From Zafaria ginkgonis (GTDB taxonomy: Bacteria > Actinomycetota > Actinomycetes > Actinomycetales > Micrococcaceae): a DNA stretch of 64,000 bases. Below are positions 41,036 through 50,783 of this stretch, piece by piece. Each line of letters begins with the position of its first letter. Position 1 is the first letter of the stretch. Location of the stretch: the NCBI RefSeq assembly GCF_039540195.1, contig NZ_BAABEO010000024.1, forward strand, positions 95,578-159,577. The letters are read 5' to 3'. The notes under the pieces are model-generated. The model was not told where the DNA came from, searched no databases, and saw only the letters and a list, made by a program, of their open reading frames with translations. Both the position numbers and the translations under genes were made by a program.

Positions 41036-42409
41036 GTGAAAGAACTCAACGAGGCTCCCGTGAAGGCTGAGCCGAAGTTCTCGCTCACCGTGTCGAAGCG
41101 GCAAACGCGTCTCGGCACGCTCATCGCCTTTCTGGCATGGGTCGTCGCGGTCTATGACTTCATCATGTTCGGCACGTTGCTGCCCGAGATCCGGCTCGAG
41201 TTCGGGTGGTCGGAGGCGCAGGCTACCGGGATCAACACGGCGATCGCGGTCGGCACCGGCATCATCGTGCTCGCCATCGGTCCGATCGTGGACCGCATCG
41301 GCCGGCGGCGGGGCATGATGGCCACCGTGGGAGGGACCGCCGTGGCATCGGCGCTGTCCGCGATGACCATGAACCCCGCCTTCCTGGTCGGCGTCCGTTC
41401 CGTGAGCGGCCTGGGCATGGCCGAGCAGTCCATCAACACCACCTACCTCAACGAGGTGTACGCGGTCACCGAGGACGAGAAGATCAAGAAGAACCGAGGC
41501 TTCATCTACAGCATCGTCCAGAGCGGATGGCCGGTGGGCTCCCTCCTCGCGGCCGGTTTCATCGCCCTGCTCCTTCCGGTGGCCGGCTGGCGCGGCGTCT
41601 TCCTCCTGGCGGCCCTGCCGGCCATCATCCTGCTCTGGATGCGCCGCAGCCTGAAGGAGACCCCGCAGTACCTGCTCCTCAACGAGGCCCGCAAGCTCAA
41701 GAAGGCCGGCCAGAAGGCCGAGGCCGATGAGCTCCTGGCCCGCTACGGCCTGGAACAGAACGAGACGGCGCCCCTGCGCACCATCTTCAATTCCCGCTAC
41801 CGCCGGAACACGTTCTTCCTGTCTCTGGTGTGGATCCTCAACTTCTTCGGGGTCACGACCTTCACCGTCCTGGGCACCACCCTGCTCACCGACGGCAAGG
41901 GCCTGCCGTACGGCATCTCGCTGCTGGTCTTCATGGCCGCCTGCGCCGGCGGCTTCCTGGGCTACCTCTTCTTCGGCTGGCTCGGCCAGCGCTTCGGCCG
42001 GCGCGGCGTCGTTGCCGCGGGCTTCATGATCTCCGCCCTCGCCTACACCGCGATGCTCTTCTGGGCGCACGACGTCCCGACCGTCATCCTCTTCTACGCG
42101 CTCGGACAGTTCTTCATGGCCGGTCCGTTCTCCGCGTTCATGTTCTACATGGGCGAGGTCTACGGCGCCGACTGCCGCGCCACCGGAACGAGCTTCCTCA
42201 ACGCCATGGCCCAGCCCGGCTCCATCATCGCCGGTGTCCTCATCACCGTGTTCCTCGCCTCCGGCGTCTCCTGGATCACCGCGGCGTTCGTGGTCGGCGT
42301 CGTCGGCGTGTTCCTCTCCGGGGTGGCGATGCTCGCCTGCACGCCGGCCAAGGAACTCCGCGGCCTCGAGCCCGCCTCCGAGCCCGAGGTTGCCGAGGTG
42401 GTGGCATGA
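41036..42409 (+). CDS. MFS transporter (aromatic/organic acid type), paralogue 2
   Basis: A 457-residue, 12-segment major facilitator, paralogous to the carrier at 36063 (same VAVYDFIMFGTLLP, GRRRGMMATVGGTAV, GLGMAEQSINTTYLNEVY and SGWPVGS blocks). GTG 41036 is chosen because TAGGAG lies 6 bp before it; the frame continues upstream through the operators without coding signs. Its stop overlaps the next SDR by 4 bp. Two similar carriers under one regulator suggest import of two related compounds, or one for uptake and one for efflux of a by-product. Confidence 0.88.
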   Translation: MKELNEAPVKAEPKFSLTVSKRQTRLGTLIAFLAWVVAVYDFIMFGTLLPEIRLEFGWSEAQATGINTAIAVGTGIIVLAIGPIVDRIGRRRGMMATVGGTAVASALSAMTMNPAFLVGVRSVSGLGMAEQSINTTYLNEVYAVTEDEKIKKNRGFIYSIVQSGWPVGSLLAAGFIALLLPVAGWRGVFLLAALPAIILLWMRRSLKETPQYLLLNEARKLKKAGQKAEADELLARYGLEQNETAPLRTIFNSRYRRNTFFLSLVWILNFFGVTTFTVLGTTLLTDGKGLPYGISLLVFMAACAGGFLGYLFFGWLGQRFGRRGVVAAGFMISALAYTAMLFWAHDVPTVILFYALGQFFMAGPFSAFMFYMGEVYGADCRATGTSFLNAMAQPGSIIAGVLITVFLASGVSWITAAFVVGVVGVFLSGVAMLACTPAKELRGLEPASEPEVAEVVA

Positions 42410-43173
42410 GCACCGAACGCGTCGCCATCATCACCGGCGCGGCCAGCGGCATCGGCCAAAGCCTGGCGGCCAGCTACGGAAGCCGGGGCATGCGCGTCCT
42501 CGTCGGCTACCACGCGGGGGACCCCCACGACCCGGAGGCCACCGTCCGGGCGGTCAAGGAAGCCGGCGGCACCGCCATCGCCCACGAAGTGGACGTCCGG
42601 AGAACCGCCGACGTCGAGGCCTTCGCCGACCGCGCGATCGACGCCTGGGGACGCCTGGACATCGCCGTGGCCAACGCGGGCGTGCTGCGCCGGGCTCCGA
42701 TCGCCTCCCTCGACGACGGCGCCTGGAACGACCTGCTCGACGTGGACCTCACCGGAGTCATGCGGACTTTCCGTTCGGCCGCGGCCCGCATGTCCGGCAC
42801 CGGCGGCTCCCTGGTCGCCATCTCCTCCATCGCCGGAGGTGTCTACGGATGGGCCGAGCGCGCCCACTACGCGACCGCCAAGGCCGGCATCATCGGCCTC
42901 GTCAAGAGCCTCGCCGTCGAACTCGGACCACGCGGCATCAGGGTCAACACCGTCATCCCCGGCACCATCGACACGCCCCAGGCACGCGACGGGGAGAACT
43001 CCCTGGGGAGCCAAGGCATCGAGGACCAGGGCCGCCACCTGCCCCTGCAGCGGGCCGGCAGGGCGGAGGACGTGGCCGCCGCCATCGCCTTCCTGACCTC
43101 GGAGGAGGCCTCCTTCATCACCGGAACGTCCCTGCTCGTGGATGGCGGCATGACCGCCATGATGCCCAAATGA
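42406..43173 (+). CDS. Short-chain dehydrogenase/reductase 1
   Basis: A 255-residue classical SDR. Cofactor motif TGAASGIG near residue 10, NAG at VANAGVL, catalytic Ser in AISSIAGG and Tyr-Lys in HYATAKAGIIG. An arginine-free beta-2 end (VGYHAGDPHD) makes the NAD/NADP choice unclear. It overlaps the MFS stop by 4 bp and the second SDR start by 4 bp. It probably oxidises or reduces a hydroxyl/ketone group of the pathway substrate. Confidence 0.87.
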   Translation: MSTERVAIITGAASGIGQSLAASYGSRGMRVLVGYHAGDPHDPEATVRAVKEAGGTAIAHEVDVRRTADVEAFADRAIDAWGRLDIAVANAGVLRRAPIASLDDGAWNDLLDVDLTGVMRTFRSAAARMSGTGGSLVAISSIAGGVYGWAERAHYATAKAGIIGLVKSLAVELGPRGIRVNTVIPGTIDTPQARDGENSLGSQGIEDQGRHLPLQRAGRAEDVAAAIAFLTSEEASFITGTSLLVDGGMTAMMPK

Positions 43174-43892
43174 GCGGCCAGCTCCAGGACCAAACCGCGC
43201 TGGTGATCGGCGGCGCCGGCGGAATCGGACAGGCGATCGCCGCGGCCTTCGAGGCCGAGGGAGCCCTGGTGACCATCGCCGACCGCGCCGAAGCTTTGGC
43301 CCAGGCCGCGGGTACCACCGTTCCCATCGACGTCACCGACTCGGACTCGGTCCGTTGCGCCGTCGACGCGACCGAGCAGCGGTACGGCCACATCGATGTC
43401 CTGGTGAATGCCGCCGGAGTCTCCAGCGAGCGGTACTGGGACGAGCTCGGCATCGACGAGTGGGAGCGCATCATCTCGATCAACCTGACCGGCACCTTCC
43501 TGGTCTGCAAGGAAGTCGTCCCGCGCATGGTCCGGCGCAAGCGGGGGCGGGTGATCAACATCGCTTCGCAGCTCGCCATCAAGGGCGCTCCCGGGCTTGC
43601 CCACTACTGCGCCTCGAAGGCGGGAGTGATCGGCCTGACCAAGGCACTTGCCCTGGAAGTCGCGCCGCAGGGCGTGCTCGTCAACGCGATCGCGCCGGGC
43701 CCCATCCACACCCCCCTGACCGACCGGATGAGCGAGGGGTGGAAACGGCAGAAGGCCGACGAACTGCCCCTCAAGCGCTTCGGAATCCCCGAGGAGGTGG
43801 CACCGACCGCCGTCCTGCTTGCCAGCGAGATCGGCGGCAGCCTCTACGTCGGCCAGACCCTGGGACCCAACTCCGGCGACGTGATGCCCTAG
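43170..43892 (+). CDS. Short-chain dehydrogenase/reductase 2
   Basis: A 240-residue classical SDR with IGGAGGIGQAIAAAFEAEG at the cofactor site, an aspartate ending beta-2 (TIADRAE), which favours NAD, NAAG in VNAAGVSSE, Ser in NIASQLAIKG and Tyr-Lys in HYCASKAGVIG. It is only distantly similar to SDR 1, so the two probably catalyse separate steps. Translation is coupled by an ATGA overlap. A 73-bp gap separates it from the ene-reductase gene. Confidence 0.87.
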   Translation: MSGQLQDQTALVIGGAGGIGQAIAAAFEAEGALVTIADRAEALAQAAGTTVPIDVTDSDSVRCAVDATEQRYGHIDVLVNAAGVSSERYWDELGIDEWERIISINLTGTFLVCKEVVPRMVRRKRGRVINIASQLAIKGAPGLAHYCASKAGVIGLTKALALEVAPQGVLVNAIAPGPIHTPLTDRMSEGWKRQKADELPLKRFGIPEEVAPTAVLLASEIGGSLYVGQTLGPNSGDVMP

Positions 43893-43965
43893 GTCACACG
43901 CCCGACCGGGGCCCGCCGTGCAAACTACCCCTGAACCCCCAACCCCAACGAAAGAGAATCGGCGA

Positions 43966-45117
43966 ATGCCTAGCAACACCATCAGTTCCCTGCTCGAAAC
44001 CTTCACGCTCGGCAGCCTGCAGCTGCGCAACCGGGTGCTCGTGGCCCCGATGACCCGCGTCAGCGCGAACCCGGACGGAACCGTCCCCGAGCGCATGCGC
44101 CGCTACTACGAGGTCTACGCCGCCGGAGGCTTCGGCGCGGTCATCAGCGAAGGGCTGTACATCGACTCGGAGCACAGCCAGACATACTCCAACCAGCCGG
44201 GCATGGCCCGCGACGAGCACATCGACTCCTGGCGGGAGACGACCGGTGCGGTGCACCGGCACGGGGCGAAGATCATCGCCCAGCTGCAGCACTCCGGTCC
44301 CCAGAGCCAGGGCAACCCGAACGCCGGAGGCGTCAAGGCCCCTTCGGACATCGCCGCGCGCGGCGAGCAACTGGGCATGTACGGAGGGGTCGGACCCTAC
44401 ACACGGCCCACGCCGCTGACCCTCGAGGAGATCGCGGATGTCCGGCGCTCCTTCGCCCTGGCCGCCGTCCGCGCACGCAAGGCCGGGTTCGACGGCGTCG
44501 AGATCCACGGCGCCAACGGCTACCTGCTGGACGCGTTCCTGACCGATTACCTCAACGACCGCGACGACCAGTACGGCGGATCGCCGCGGAACCGCGTCCG
44601 GCTCATCGAGGAGATCTGCCGCGACGTCCGCCAGGCCGTCGGCGACGACTTCGTCGTGGGCGTGCGGATTTCCCAAGGCAAGGTCAGCGATCCCCACCAC
44701 AAGTGGGAGCAGGGGGTTGAGGAGGCCAAGACCATCTTCTCCACCCTTGCCGCCACGGGCATCGACTACATCCACACCACCGAATGGGTGGCCACGGCGC
44801 CGGCTTTCGGCGACGATCCGCGCTCGCTGGGCCAGCTGGCCAGGGAATCCGGGGCCGTGCCGGTCATCGCCAACGGCAAGCTGGACACGCCCCAGGAGGC
44901 GGGCGACGCCGTAGCCAACGGCCACGGCGACCTGGTTTCCCTCGGCAAGGCCGCGCTGTCGAACCGGGACTGGCCGCGCCGCGCCGCCGCCGGCCAGCCG
45001 GTAAAAAATTCCTTCCACCCGTCCGGCTTCGGCGACTCGGCCGTCATCCAGGATTGGGAACTCGACGCCGACCGCCTCCTCGCGCCGGAAGGAAAGGCCC
45101 AGCCGGCGGCCCGGTGA
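43966..45117 (+). CDS. Old Yellow Enzyme family NADH:flavin oxidoreductase (ene-reductase)
   Basis: A 383-residue TIM-barrel FMN enzyme. The start LLETFTLGSLQLRNRVLVAPMTR is typical (split over residues 9-31); the substrate-anion pair is H181 and N184 in IHGANGYLLDAF, followed by LNDRDDQYGGS. It lacks the extra 4Fe-4S half of 2,4-dienoyl-CoA reductase, so it is a single-domain ene-reductase acting on alpha,beta-unsaturated carbonyls, including maleimides in this family. ATG 43966 follows AAAGAG. It is the last gene of the LacI-controlled rightward operon and is followed by a family A repeat. Confidence 0.88.
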   Translation: MPSNTISSLLETFTLGSLQLRNRVLVAPMTRVSANPDGTVPERMRRYYEVYAAGGFGAVISEGLYIDSEHSQTYSNQPGMARDEHIDSWRETTGAVHRHGAKIIAQLQHSGPQSQGNPNAGGVKAPSDIAARGEQLGMYGGVGPYTRPTPLTLEEIADVRRSFALAAVRARKAGFDGVEIHGANGYLLDAFLTDYLNDRDDQYGGSPRNRVRLIEEICRDVRQAVGDDFVVGVRISQGKVSDPHHKWEQGVEEAKTIFSTLAATGIDYIHTTEWVATAPAFGDDPRSLGQLARESGAVPVIANGKLDTPQEAGDAVANGHGDLVSLGKAALSNRDWPRRAAAGQPVKNSFHPSGFGDSAVIQDWELDADRLLAPEGKAQPAAR

Positions 45118-45171
45118 CCGCGGCCAGGCGGGGGTAGGTCCAGTCCGTAGGCGCCTTGCGCCACAACGGCA

Positions 45172-45208
45172 CGACGGCGGGAAGGCGCCGGGTGCCCTCC
45201 CGCCGTCG
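45172..45208. repeat. Intergenic palindromic repeat, family A copy 4
   Basis: CGACGGCGGGAAGGC with right arm GCCCTCCCGCCGTCG; one mismatch and one base shorter than copy 3. It separates the convergent ene-reductase and phosphonate-permease genes. Confidence 0.75.
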
Positions 45209-45225
45209 GACCATTGGCCGCCTGG

Positions 45226-46110
45226 TCAGACCGCGAGCCGCCTGCGGATGAGGGCGGAGACCTGGTCGACCACGATGATCAGGACCAGGACCACGATGAT
45301 GTGCGTGAGCATCTCGTCGAACTGGAAGGACTTGATGGACTGGTTGATGAGCAGGCCGATCCCGCCGGCTCCCACCAGGCCAAGGACCAGCGAGGAGCGC
45401 ACGTTCACGTCGAAGCGGTACAGCAGCAGGCCCACGAACTGCGGGATGGCCATCGGGAGGGTGGCGTGGGCGACCTGCTGCAGGCGGCTGGCTCCGGCGG
45501 TCCGCAGCGCCTCCTGGGGGCCGTGGTCCATTTCTTCCATCGACTCGGCCCAGAGCTTGCCCATGACGCCGGTGTTGTGGCAGATCAGCGCCAGCACCCC
45601 GGCGAAGGGCCCCAGCCCCACGGCGGTCACGAAGATCAGCGCGAATACGATGTCCGGCACGGCGCGGAAGAAGGACAGCACCGCGCGCGCCGCCTGGTAG
45701 ACGAGCCGGTTCGGCGTCGTGGTATTCGCGGCCAGGACCGCGAGCAGCAGCGCCGTGGGGATGGACACCGTGGTGCCCAGCAGGCCGATCCACAACGTCA
45801 CGAGGGTGGCCTCAAGGCTGGGTTTGAGCACCTCCTCCCAGTCCAGGTCCGGCGGGAAGGCGTCGCCGATGAACCTGGCCATCCCTTCGGCGCCCTCGGC
45901 CAGCAGCGCCGGCTGGAAGCCGGTGCCTTCGAAGGCCAGCGCGTGCACCACCACCAGCACGACGGCGGCACCGGCCAGGGAGCCGCGCCGCAGCGTGCGG
46001 GCGGGGTCGGCGGGGACGGGCAGGCGGCGGACCTGCTGCCCGGTGGGATGGCGTCCAGCGGGATGGTGTCCGGTGGGCTGGTCCGGAAGCGTGTTCAGGC
46101 CGGTGTTCAT
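45226..46110 (-). CDS. phnE: Phosphonate ABC transporter permease PhnE
   Basis: A 294-residue permease with about six membrane segments. The PhnE/PtxC signature is seen in FFRAVPDIVFALIFVTAVGLGPFAG and the EAA-like loop MDHGPQEALRTAGASRLQQVAHATLP. The N-terminal 45 residues are polar and His/Pro rich. ATG 46110 overlaps the ATPase stop by 4 bp. It is the last gene of the leftward phosphonate operon. Confidence 0.88.
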   Translation of the reverse strand: MNTGLNTLPDQPTGHHPAGRHPTGQQVRRLPVPADPARTLRRGSLAGAAVVLVVVHALAFEGTGFQPALLAEGAEGMARFIGDAFPPDLDWEEVLKPSLEATLVTLWIGLLGTTVSIPTALLLAVLAANTTTPNRLVYQAARAVLSFFRAVPDIVFALIFVTAVGLGPFAGVLALICHNTGVMGKLWAESMEEMDHGPQEALRTAGASRLQQVAHATLPMAIPQFVGLLLYRFDVNVRSSLVLGLVGAGGIGLLINQSIKSFQFDEMLTHIIVVLVLIIVVDQVSALIRRRLAV

Positions 46111-46936
46111 GACGCGTCGCCTCGATCGGGGGAGTAGAGGGTGTCCTGCAGGTCGGTGGTCAGGCCCCCGACCGGGCCGTTGAAGATGATGCGGCCGTTG
46201 AGCAGGCCGATGGCCCGGTCCGCGTGGCGCAGGGCCAGGTCCGGCTGGTGCAGCACGGCCGCGACGGCCAGGTTTTCGTTGTGGGCCAGTTCGCCGAGCA
46301 GGCCCATGACCTGTTCGGCGGCATGGGGATCCAGTGCGGAGACCGGCTCGTCGGCCAGGACCACGCGGGCGCGCTGGCACAGGGCCCGGGCCACGGCCAC
46401 GCGCTGCTGCTGGCCGCCGGAGAGCCGGCCGACGCGTTCAAGGGCGCGGTCGGCCATGCCGACGCGGTCCAGCGCCGCCATGGCTTCCTCCTTCAGGTCC
46501 CTGGGGAAGAGCGCCGGGGCCAGGGACCTGGCGGGGCCCAGGCGGGCGAGGCCGCCGGCGCACACGTTCTCCAGGGCGGTGCGCCGGGGGACCAGGTGGA
46601 TCTTCTGGAAGACCATGGCGGCCTGGCTGCGGGCCCGGACCAGGCTGCGGCCGCGCAGGGAACCCAGGTCCGCCCCCGCGAGGGTGATGCTGCCGCCGTC
46701 GGGCTCGGCCAGCCCCATGACGCACTTGAGGGTGGTGGACTTCCCGGACCCGTTGGCGCCCAGGAAGGCGACCAGTTCCCCGGCGTGGACGCGGAAGTCC
46801 ACGCCGTCGAGCACCGTGCGCCCGGAGAAGCGCTTGGTGAGCCCGGCGACCTCCAGCAGCGGCCCGTCCGCCGGCGCCGCTGGCCGGGTGTCCGCCGGTT
46901 GGGTGTCTACGCGGTCCGGCGAGGTGCGGGCCGCCG

Positions 46937-46940
<4 letters not shown>
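46107..46940 (-). CDS. phnC: Phosphonate ABC transporter ATP-binding protein PhnC
   Basis: A 277-residue ATPase: Walker A GANGSGKST near residue 60, signature LSGGQQQRVAVARAL, Walker B VVLADEPVSALDP and a switch histidine in VLHQPDLALRHAD. The N-terminal 25 residues are a variable extension. GTG 46940 and the stop both overlap neighbours by 4 bp. It drives import of a phosphonate; the family also includes phosphite and phosphate-ester systems, but the downstream chemistry in this cluster fits an aminophosphonate. Confidence 0.88.
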
Positions 46941-47882
<942 letters not shown>

Positions 47883-47982
47883 GGAGCGTCCTCTGTTTTG
47901 AAGGGAGCAGGTGGGAAGAGAGCGGGTGGGAAGGGTGCGCTGTTCGGTAAGGCGAAGGCGGTTCGGAAGGAGGCGGTACGGG

Positions 47983-49170
47983 TCAGGCCAGCGCTGCGCG
48001 GTTGTGATTGGCGCGGTTGTCATGGGCAAGGTTGCGTTCGGCCAAGCCGAAGGACACCGTCATGCCGATGCCGGAGGTCACCGAGACGGCGGTGACGCCG
48101 GGGGCCACGTCGCGGACCAGCAGCGGCCCCTTCTCGCTGGAGGCGTAGATCCCCTGCCAGCGCTGGGTAACGGTGAGGTCCTCCACGTCCAGCACGGAGC
48201 GGATTTCCTCCAGCAGGCGCTCGCCGGTCGACTCGGCCAGGAAGGGGTCCTGCGTCAGGTCGTAGGCGTGGGAGTCGCCCAGCAGCAGGGTGCCGTCGGG
48301 GCGTTGGGTGAACATGACGTTGGCGCCGATGTCCAGCAGTTCCGGCGCGGTTGCGGCCACCTCGTCCCGCAGGGCCTGCGCGGAGGGCACCTCGGTGAAG
48401 GCGTCGTAGCGGAGCATGGACGTGGCGGTCAGGACGGCCTCTTCCAGGTCCAGCCCGGCCGGGCGTTCGGCCATGGCCATCTGCAGGGCACAGCGGCGGA
48501 TCCCGTGCTCGGCGGCGACGTCCGGGAACAGGTAGTCCACGTCGTGCCCCACGCAGACGAAGACCCGGTCCGCCTCGATGGTGCCGCGGCTGGTCCGCAC
48601 GGCCGCCTTCCGGGAGGTCCCGGCGTCGAACCCGAGCGCGGAGGTGTTCCAGCGAACCGTGACCCCCGCCTGCCGGGACAGCCAGCCCGCCAGTTCGGCA
48701 ACGGTGGTGCGCGGGTCCACCCTGAGGTCATCGCGCAGCCAGGCCCCGCCGGCCACCGACGCGTTGGCGCTCGCGGTCCCCAGCCGTGCCCGGATCTCCG
48801 CTGCCGTCAGCAGGACGATCTCGCCGGGTTCGCGCAGGCCGGACAGTTCCTGCAGCACCGCCAGTTCGGTGGCGGTGCGGGCCACCACCAGGGCCCCTGC
48901 CTCGCGGGCCCAGAAGCCGGCGCGGCTGGCGAAGTCCAGCCAGTGCTTGCGGCCGTTGCGCGCCAGCTCGTACAGCTCGCCGGACTGCGCGGTGATGCAG
49001 CAGTGGCCGAAGTTGCGGATGGAGGCGCCGACGGCGCGGTGGTCGCGCTCGATGACGGTGACGGTGAGGCCGCGGTCCGCGGCCAGTGCCGCGTGGGCCA
49101 GGCCGATGATGCCGGCGCCGACGATCAGTACATCGGTGGACGTCGTCTGGGGGAAGGTTTCGGTGTTCAC
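47983..49170 (-). CDS. Phosphonate-associated FAD-dependent oxidoreductase (DAO/glycine-oxidase-like)
   Basis: A 395-residue flavoprotein with the FAD fold DVLIVGAGIIGLAHAALAADRG near residues 13-34, VIERDHRAVGASIRNFGHC, and a C-terminal SVTSGIGMTVSFGLAERN. Its pattern, with NFGHCC after the ADP-binding fold, is that of the family of FAD oxidoreductases found next to phosphonatase genes. Such enzymes oxidise 2-aminoethylphosphonate-like amines. No AEP transaminase gene is present here, so this enzyme may make phosphonoacetaldehyde directly. GTG 49170 is chosen; no strong ribosome site is visible. Confidence 0.83.
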   Translation of the reverse strand: MNTETFPQTTSTDVLIVGAGIIGLAHAALAADRGLTVTVIERDHRAVGASIRNFGHCCITAQSGELYELARNGRKHWLDFASRAGFWAREAGALVVARTATELAVLQELSGLREPGEIVLLTAAEIRARLGTASANASVAGGAWLRDDLRVDPRTTVAELAGWLSRQAGVTVRWNTSALGFDAGTSRKAAVRTSRGTIEADRVFVCVGHDVDYLFPDVAAEHGIRRCALQMAMAERPAGLDLEEAVLTATSMLRYDAFTEVPSAQALRDEVAATAPELLDIGANVMFTQRPDGTLLLGDSHAYDLTQDPFLAESTGERLLEEIRSVLDVEDLTVTQRWQGIYASSEKGPLLVRDVAPGVTAVSVTSGIGMTVSFGLAERNLAHDNRANHNRAALA

Positions 49171-49217
49171 GTATTCGATGGTGGACGCCCCGGGGCCGAC
49201 GTCCAAGCCAAAACGCC

Positions 49218-49233
49218 ACTTGTATGGACAAGT
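49218..49233. promoter_or_regulatory. Operator 1 of phosphonate cluster
   Basis: ACTTGT-ATGG-ACAAGT, a perfect dyad, 48 bp upstream of the oxidoreductase gene. A related imperfect site lies at 49317. Confidence 0.65.
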
Positions 49234-49316
49234 TAACCAAATCTTCCCTTTTGATCCCCTTTGTTTGCCCACTGTTTGCGTAAGACTCTTCAAAACCCAG
49301 GGAATGGTCCGAGCCC

Positions 49317-49334
49317 AACTTGTATGATCAGGTT
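49317..49334. promoter_or_regulatory. Operator 2 and probable promoter of gntR gene
   Basis: AACTTGTATGATCAGGTT contains the ACTTGTATG half of operator 1 and a -10-like TATGAT (49322-49327) 7 bp before a GTG start, so the regulator mRNA may be leaderless and autorepressed. Confidence 0.5.
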
Positions 49335-50090
49335 GTGGAAAACAGAGACGGACGACCCCTGCACGAGCGGCTGAGCGAAGAGTTTCGCCACCGGATCGCC
49401 ACCGGCGCCTGGCCCGAAGGGTCCCAGCTGCCCAGCGAGGCCACCCTGTGCGGCGAGTTCGGAACGTCGCGGGGAACGGTCCGCCAGGCGCTGGCCACCC
49501 TGCGCAACGAGGGCGTCGTGACCGGCGGTCGCGGCCGCCCGCCCATGGTGCGCGCGGCGGTGCAGTCCCAGTCGTTCTCGACCTTCATGTCCTTTACCGA
49601 ATGGGCGCATTCCATCGGCAAGACTCCCGGGCAGCGGACCTACGAGGTCGCCCGCCGCCCCGCAGGCCCCGTCGCGGCCGCGCAACTGGGCCTGGAGGCG
49701 GGCGAGCCCGTGGTCGAGATATACCGGCTCCGGAGCCTGGACGGCGTGCCGGCCATGATCGAACGCACCACGTTCGTGATGGAGGCCGGCCGGCTGCTCT
49801 TCGACTTCGACGCGGACAACGGCTCCATCTTCAACTACCTGCGCAGTCGCGGCGTGGACCTCAGCCGCGCCCGTCGCACCATCGACGCCGTCGCGGCCGG
49901 CCCGGACGACGCCCGGCTGCTGGAGGTCGACCCCAACACGCCCCTGCTGCGGGAACGGCGGCTGACCTCCTCGGCCGACGGCCGGCCCATCGAGTACTCC
50001 GAGGACTGCTACCTGCCGTCCCTGACCAACTTCACCATCGACAACACCAGCGAAAGCCGCGCCAGCCTGGTGCGGATCCCAACCCCGTAA
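49335..50090 (+). CDS. GntR family regulator, HutC/UTRA subfamily (PhnF-like)
   Basis: A 251-residue regulator. The N-terminal winged HTH reads PLHERLSEEFRHRIATGAWP then TLCGEFGTSRGTVRQALATLRNEG; the UTRA ligand domain follows with VVEIYRLRSLDGVPAMIERT and PIEYSEDCYLPS. This is the subfamily of PhnF, the repressor of phosphonate genes. The GTG at 49335 is preferred because a TATGAT box ends 7 bp before it; a TTG at 49320 would add five residues. It is divergent from the oxidoreductase-transporter operon with two related dyads between them. Confidence 0.86.
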   Translation: MENRDGRPLHERLSEEFRHRIATGAWPEGSQLPSEATLCGEFGTSRGTVRQALATLRNEGVVTGGRGRPPMVRAAVQSQSFSTFMSFTEWAHSIGKTPGQRTYEVARRPAGPVAAAQLGLEAGEPVVEIYRLRSLDGVPAMIERTTFVMEAGRLLFDFDADNGSIFNYLRSRGVDLSRARRTIDAVAAGPDDARLLEVDPNTPLLRERRLTSSADGRPIEYSEDCYLPSLTNFTIDNTSESRASLVRIPTP

Positions 50091-50099
50091 GGAAACCCC

Positions 50100-50768
50100 A
50101 TGATTGAACTAGCGGTCTTCGACATGGCCGGAACCACGATCGACGAGCACGGCGACGTCTACGCCGCGCTGGAGAGCAGCGTCCGCGAGACCGGCGTGAA
50201 GGTGGCGCCCGAGGACCTGCAGGCCTGGATGGGAGCGGACAAGGTCGAGGCCATTGCCGCCCTGATCCGGCTCGGCGGCGGCACTCCGGAACCGGACCTG
50301 GTCGCCCGGACCTTCGACCGTTTTCGCCTGATCCTCGCCGACTCGTACGCCGCCAACCCGCCCGCGGCCCTGCCCGGCGTGGAGGAGGCCCTGCGCGACC
50401 TGAAGTCGCGCGGCATCAAGATTGCCTTGACCACCGGTTTTTCGAGGGACGTCGCGGATCCCCTGCTTGAGGGGCTGGGGTGGGGGACCGGCGAGGGCGA
50501 ACTGCTCGACGCCGTCGTCACCTCCGACGAGGTCGCGGCCGGCCGCCCCGCCCCGTTCATGATCCACCGCGCCATGGAGCGCACCGGGGTGTTCGACGTG
50601 CGGAAGGTCCTGAACGCCGGAGACACCGTGGTGGACCTGCTGGCGGGCACCAATGCCGGGGTCATCGCCGTCGGGGTTCTCACCGGCAAGCTCGGGCGCG
50701 CCGAACTGGAACGCCACCCGCACAGCCACATCGTGGACGGCGTGAAGGACATTCCCGCCCTGGTCTGA
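50100..50768 (+). CDS. Phosphonatase-like HAD hydrolase (PhnX family)
   Basis: A 222-residue HAD-superfamily enzyme. The nucleophile motif is VFDMAGTTIDE with D8; the cap carries WMGADKVEAI, where K48 lines up with the Schiff-base lysine of phosphonoacetaldehyde hydrolase; motif II is ALTTGFSRD and motif IV is NAGDTVVDLLAGTNAG. It should cleave phosphonoacetaldehyde to acetaldehyde and phosphate, or a close analogue. It lies 9 bp after gntR. Together with the FAD oxidoreductase and PhnCDE it makes a short aminophosphonate pathway. Confidence 0.85.
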   Translation: MIELAVFDMAGTTIDEHGDVYAALESSVRETGVKVAPEDLQAWMGADKVEAIAALIRLGGGTPEPDLVARTFDRFRLILADSYAANPPAALPGVEEALRDLKSRGIKIALTTGFSRDVADPLLEGLGWGTGEGELLDAVVTSDEVAAGRPAPFMIHRAMERTGVFDVRKVLNAGDTVVDLLAGTNAGVIAVGVLTGKLGRAELERHPHSHIVDGVKDIPALV

Positions 50769-50783
50769 CCGAGCGCCGCAGCC

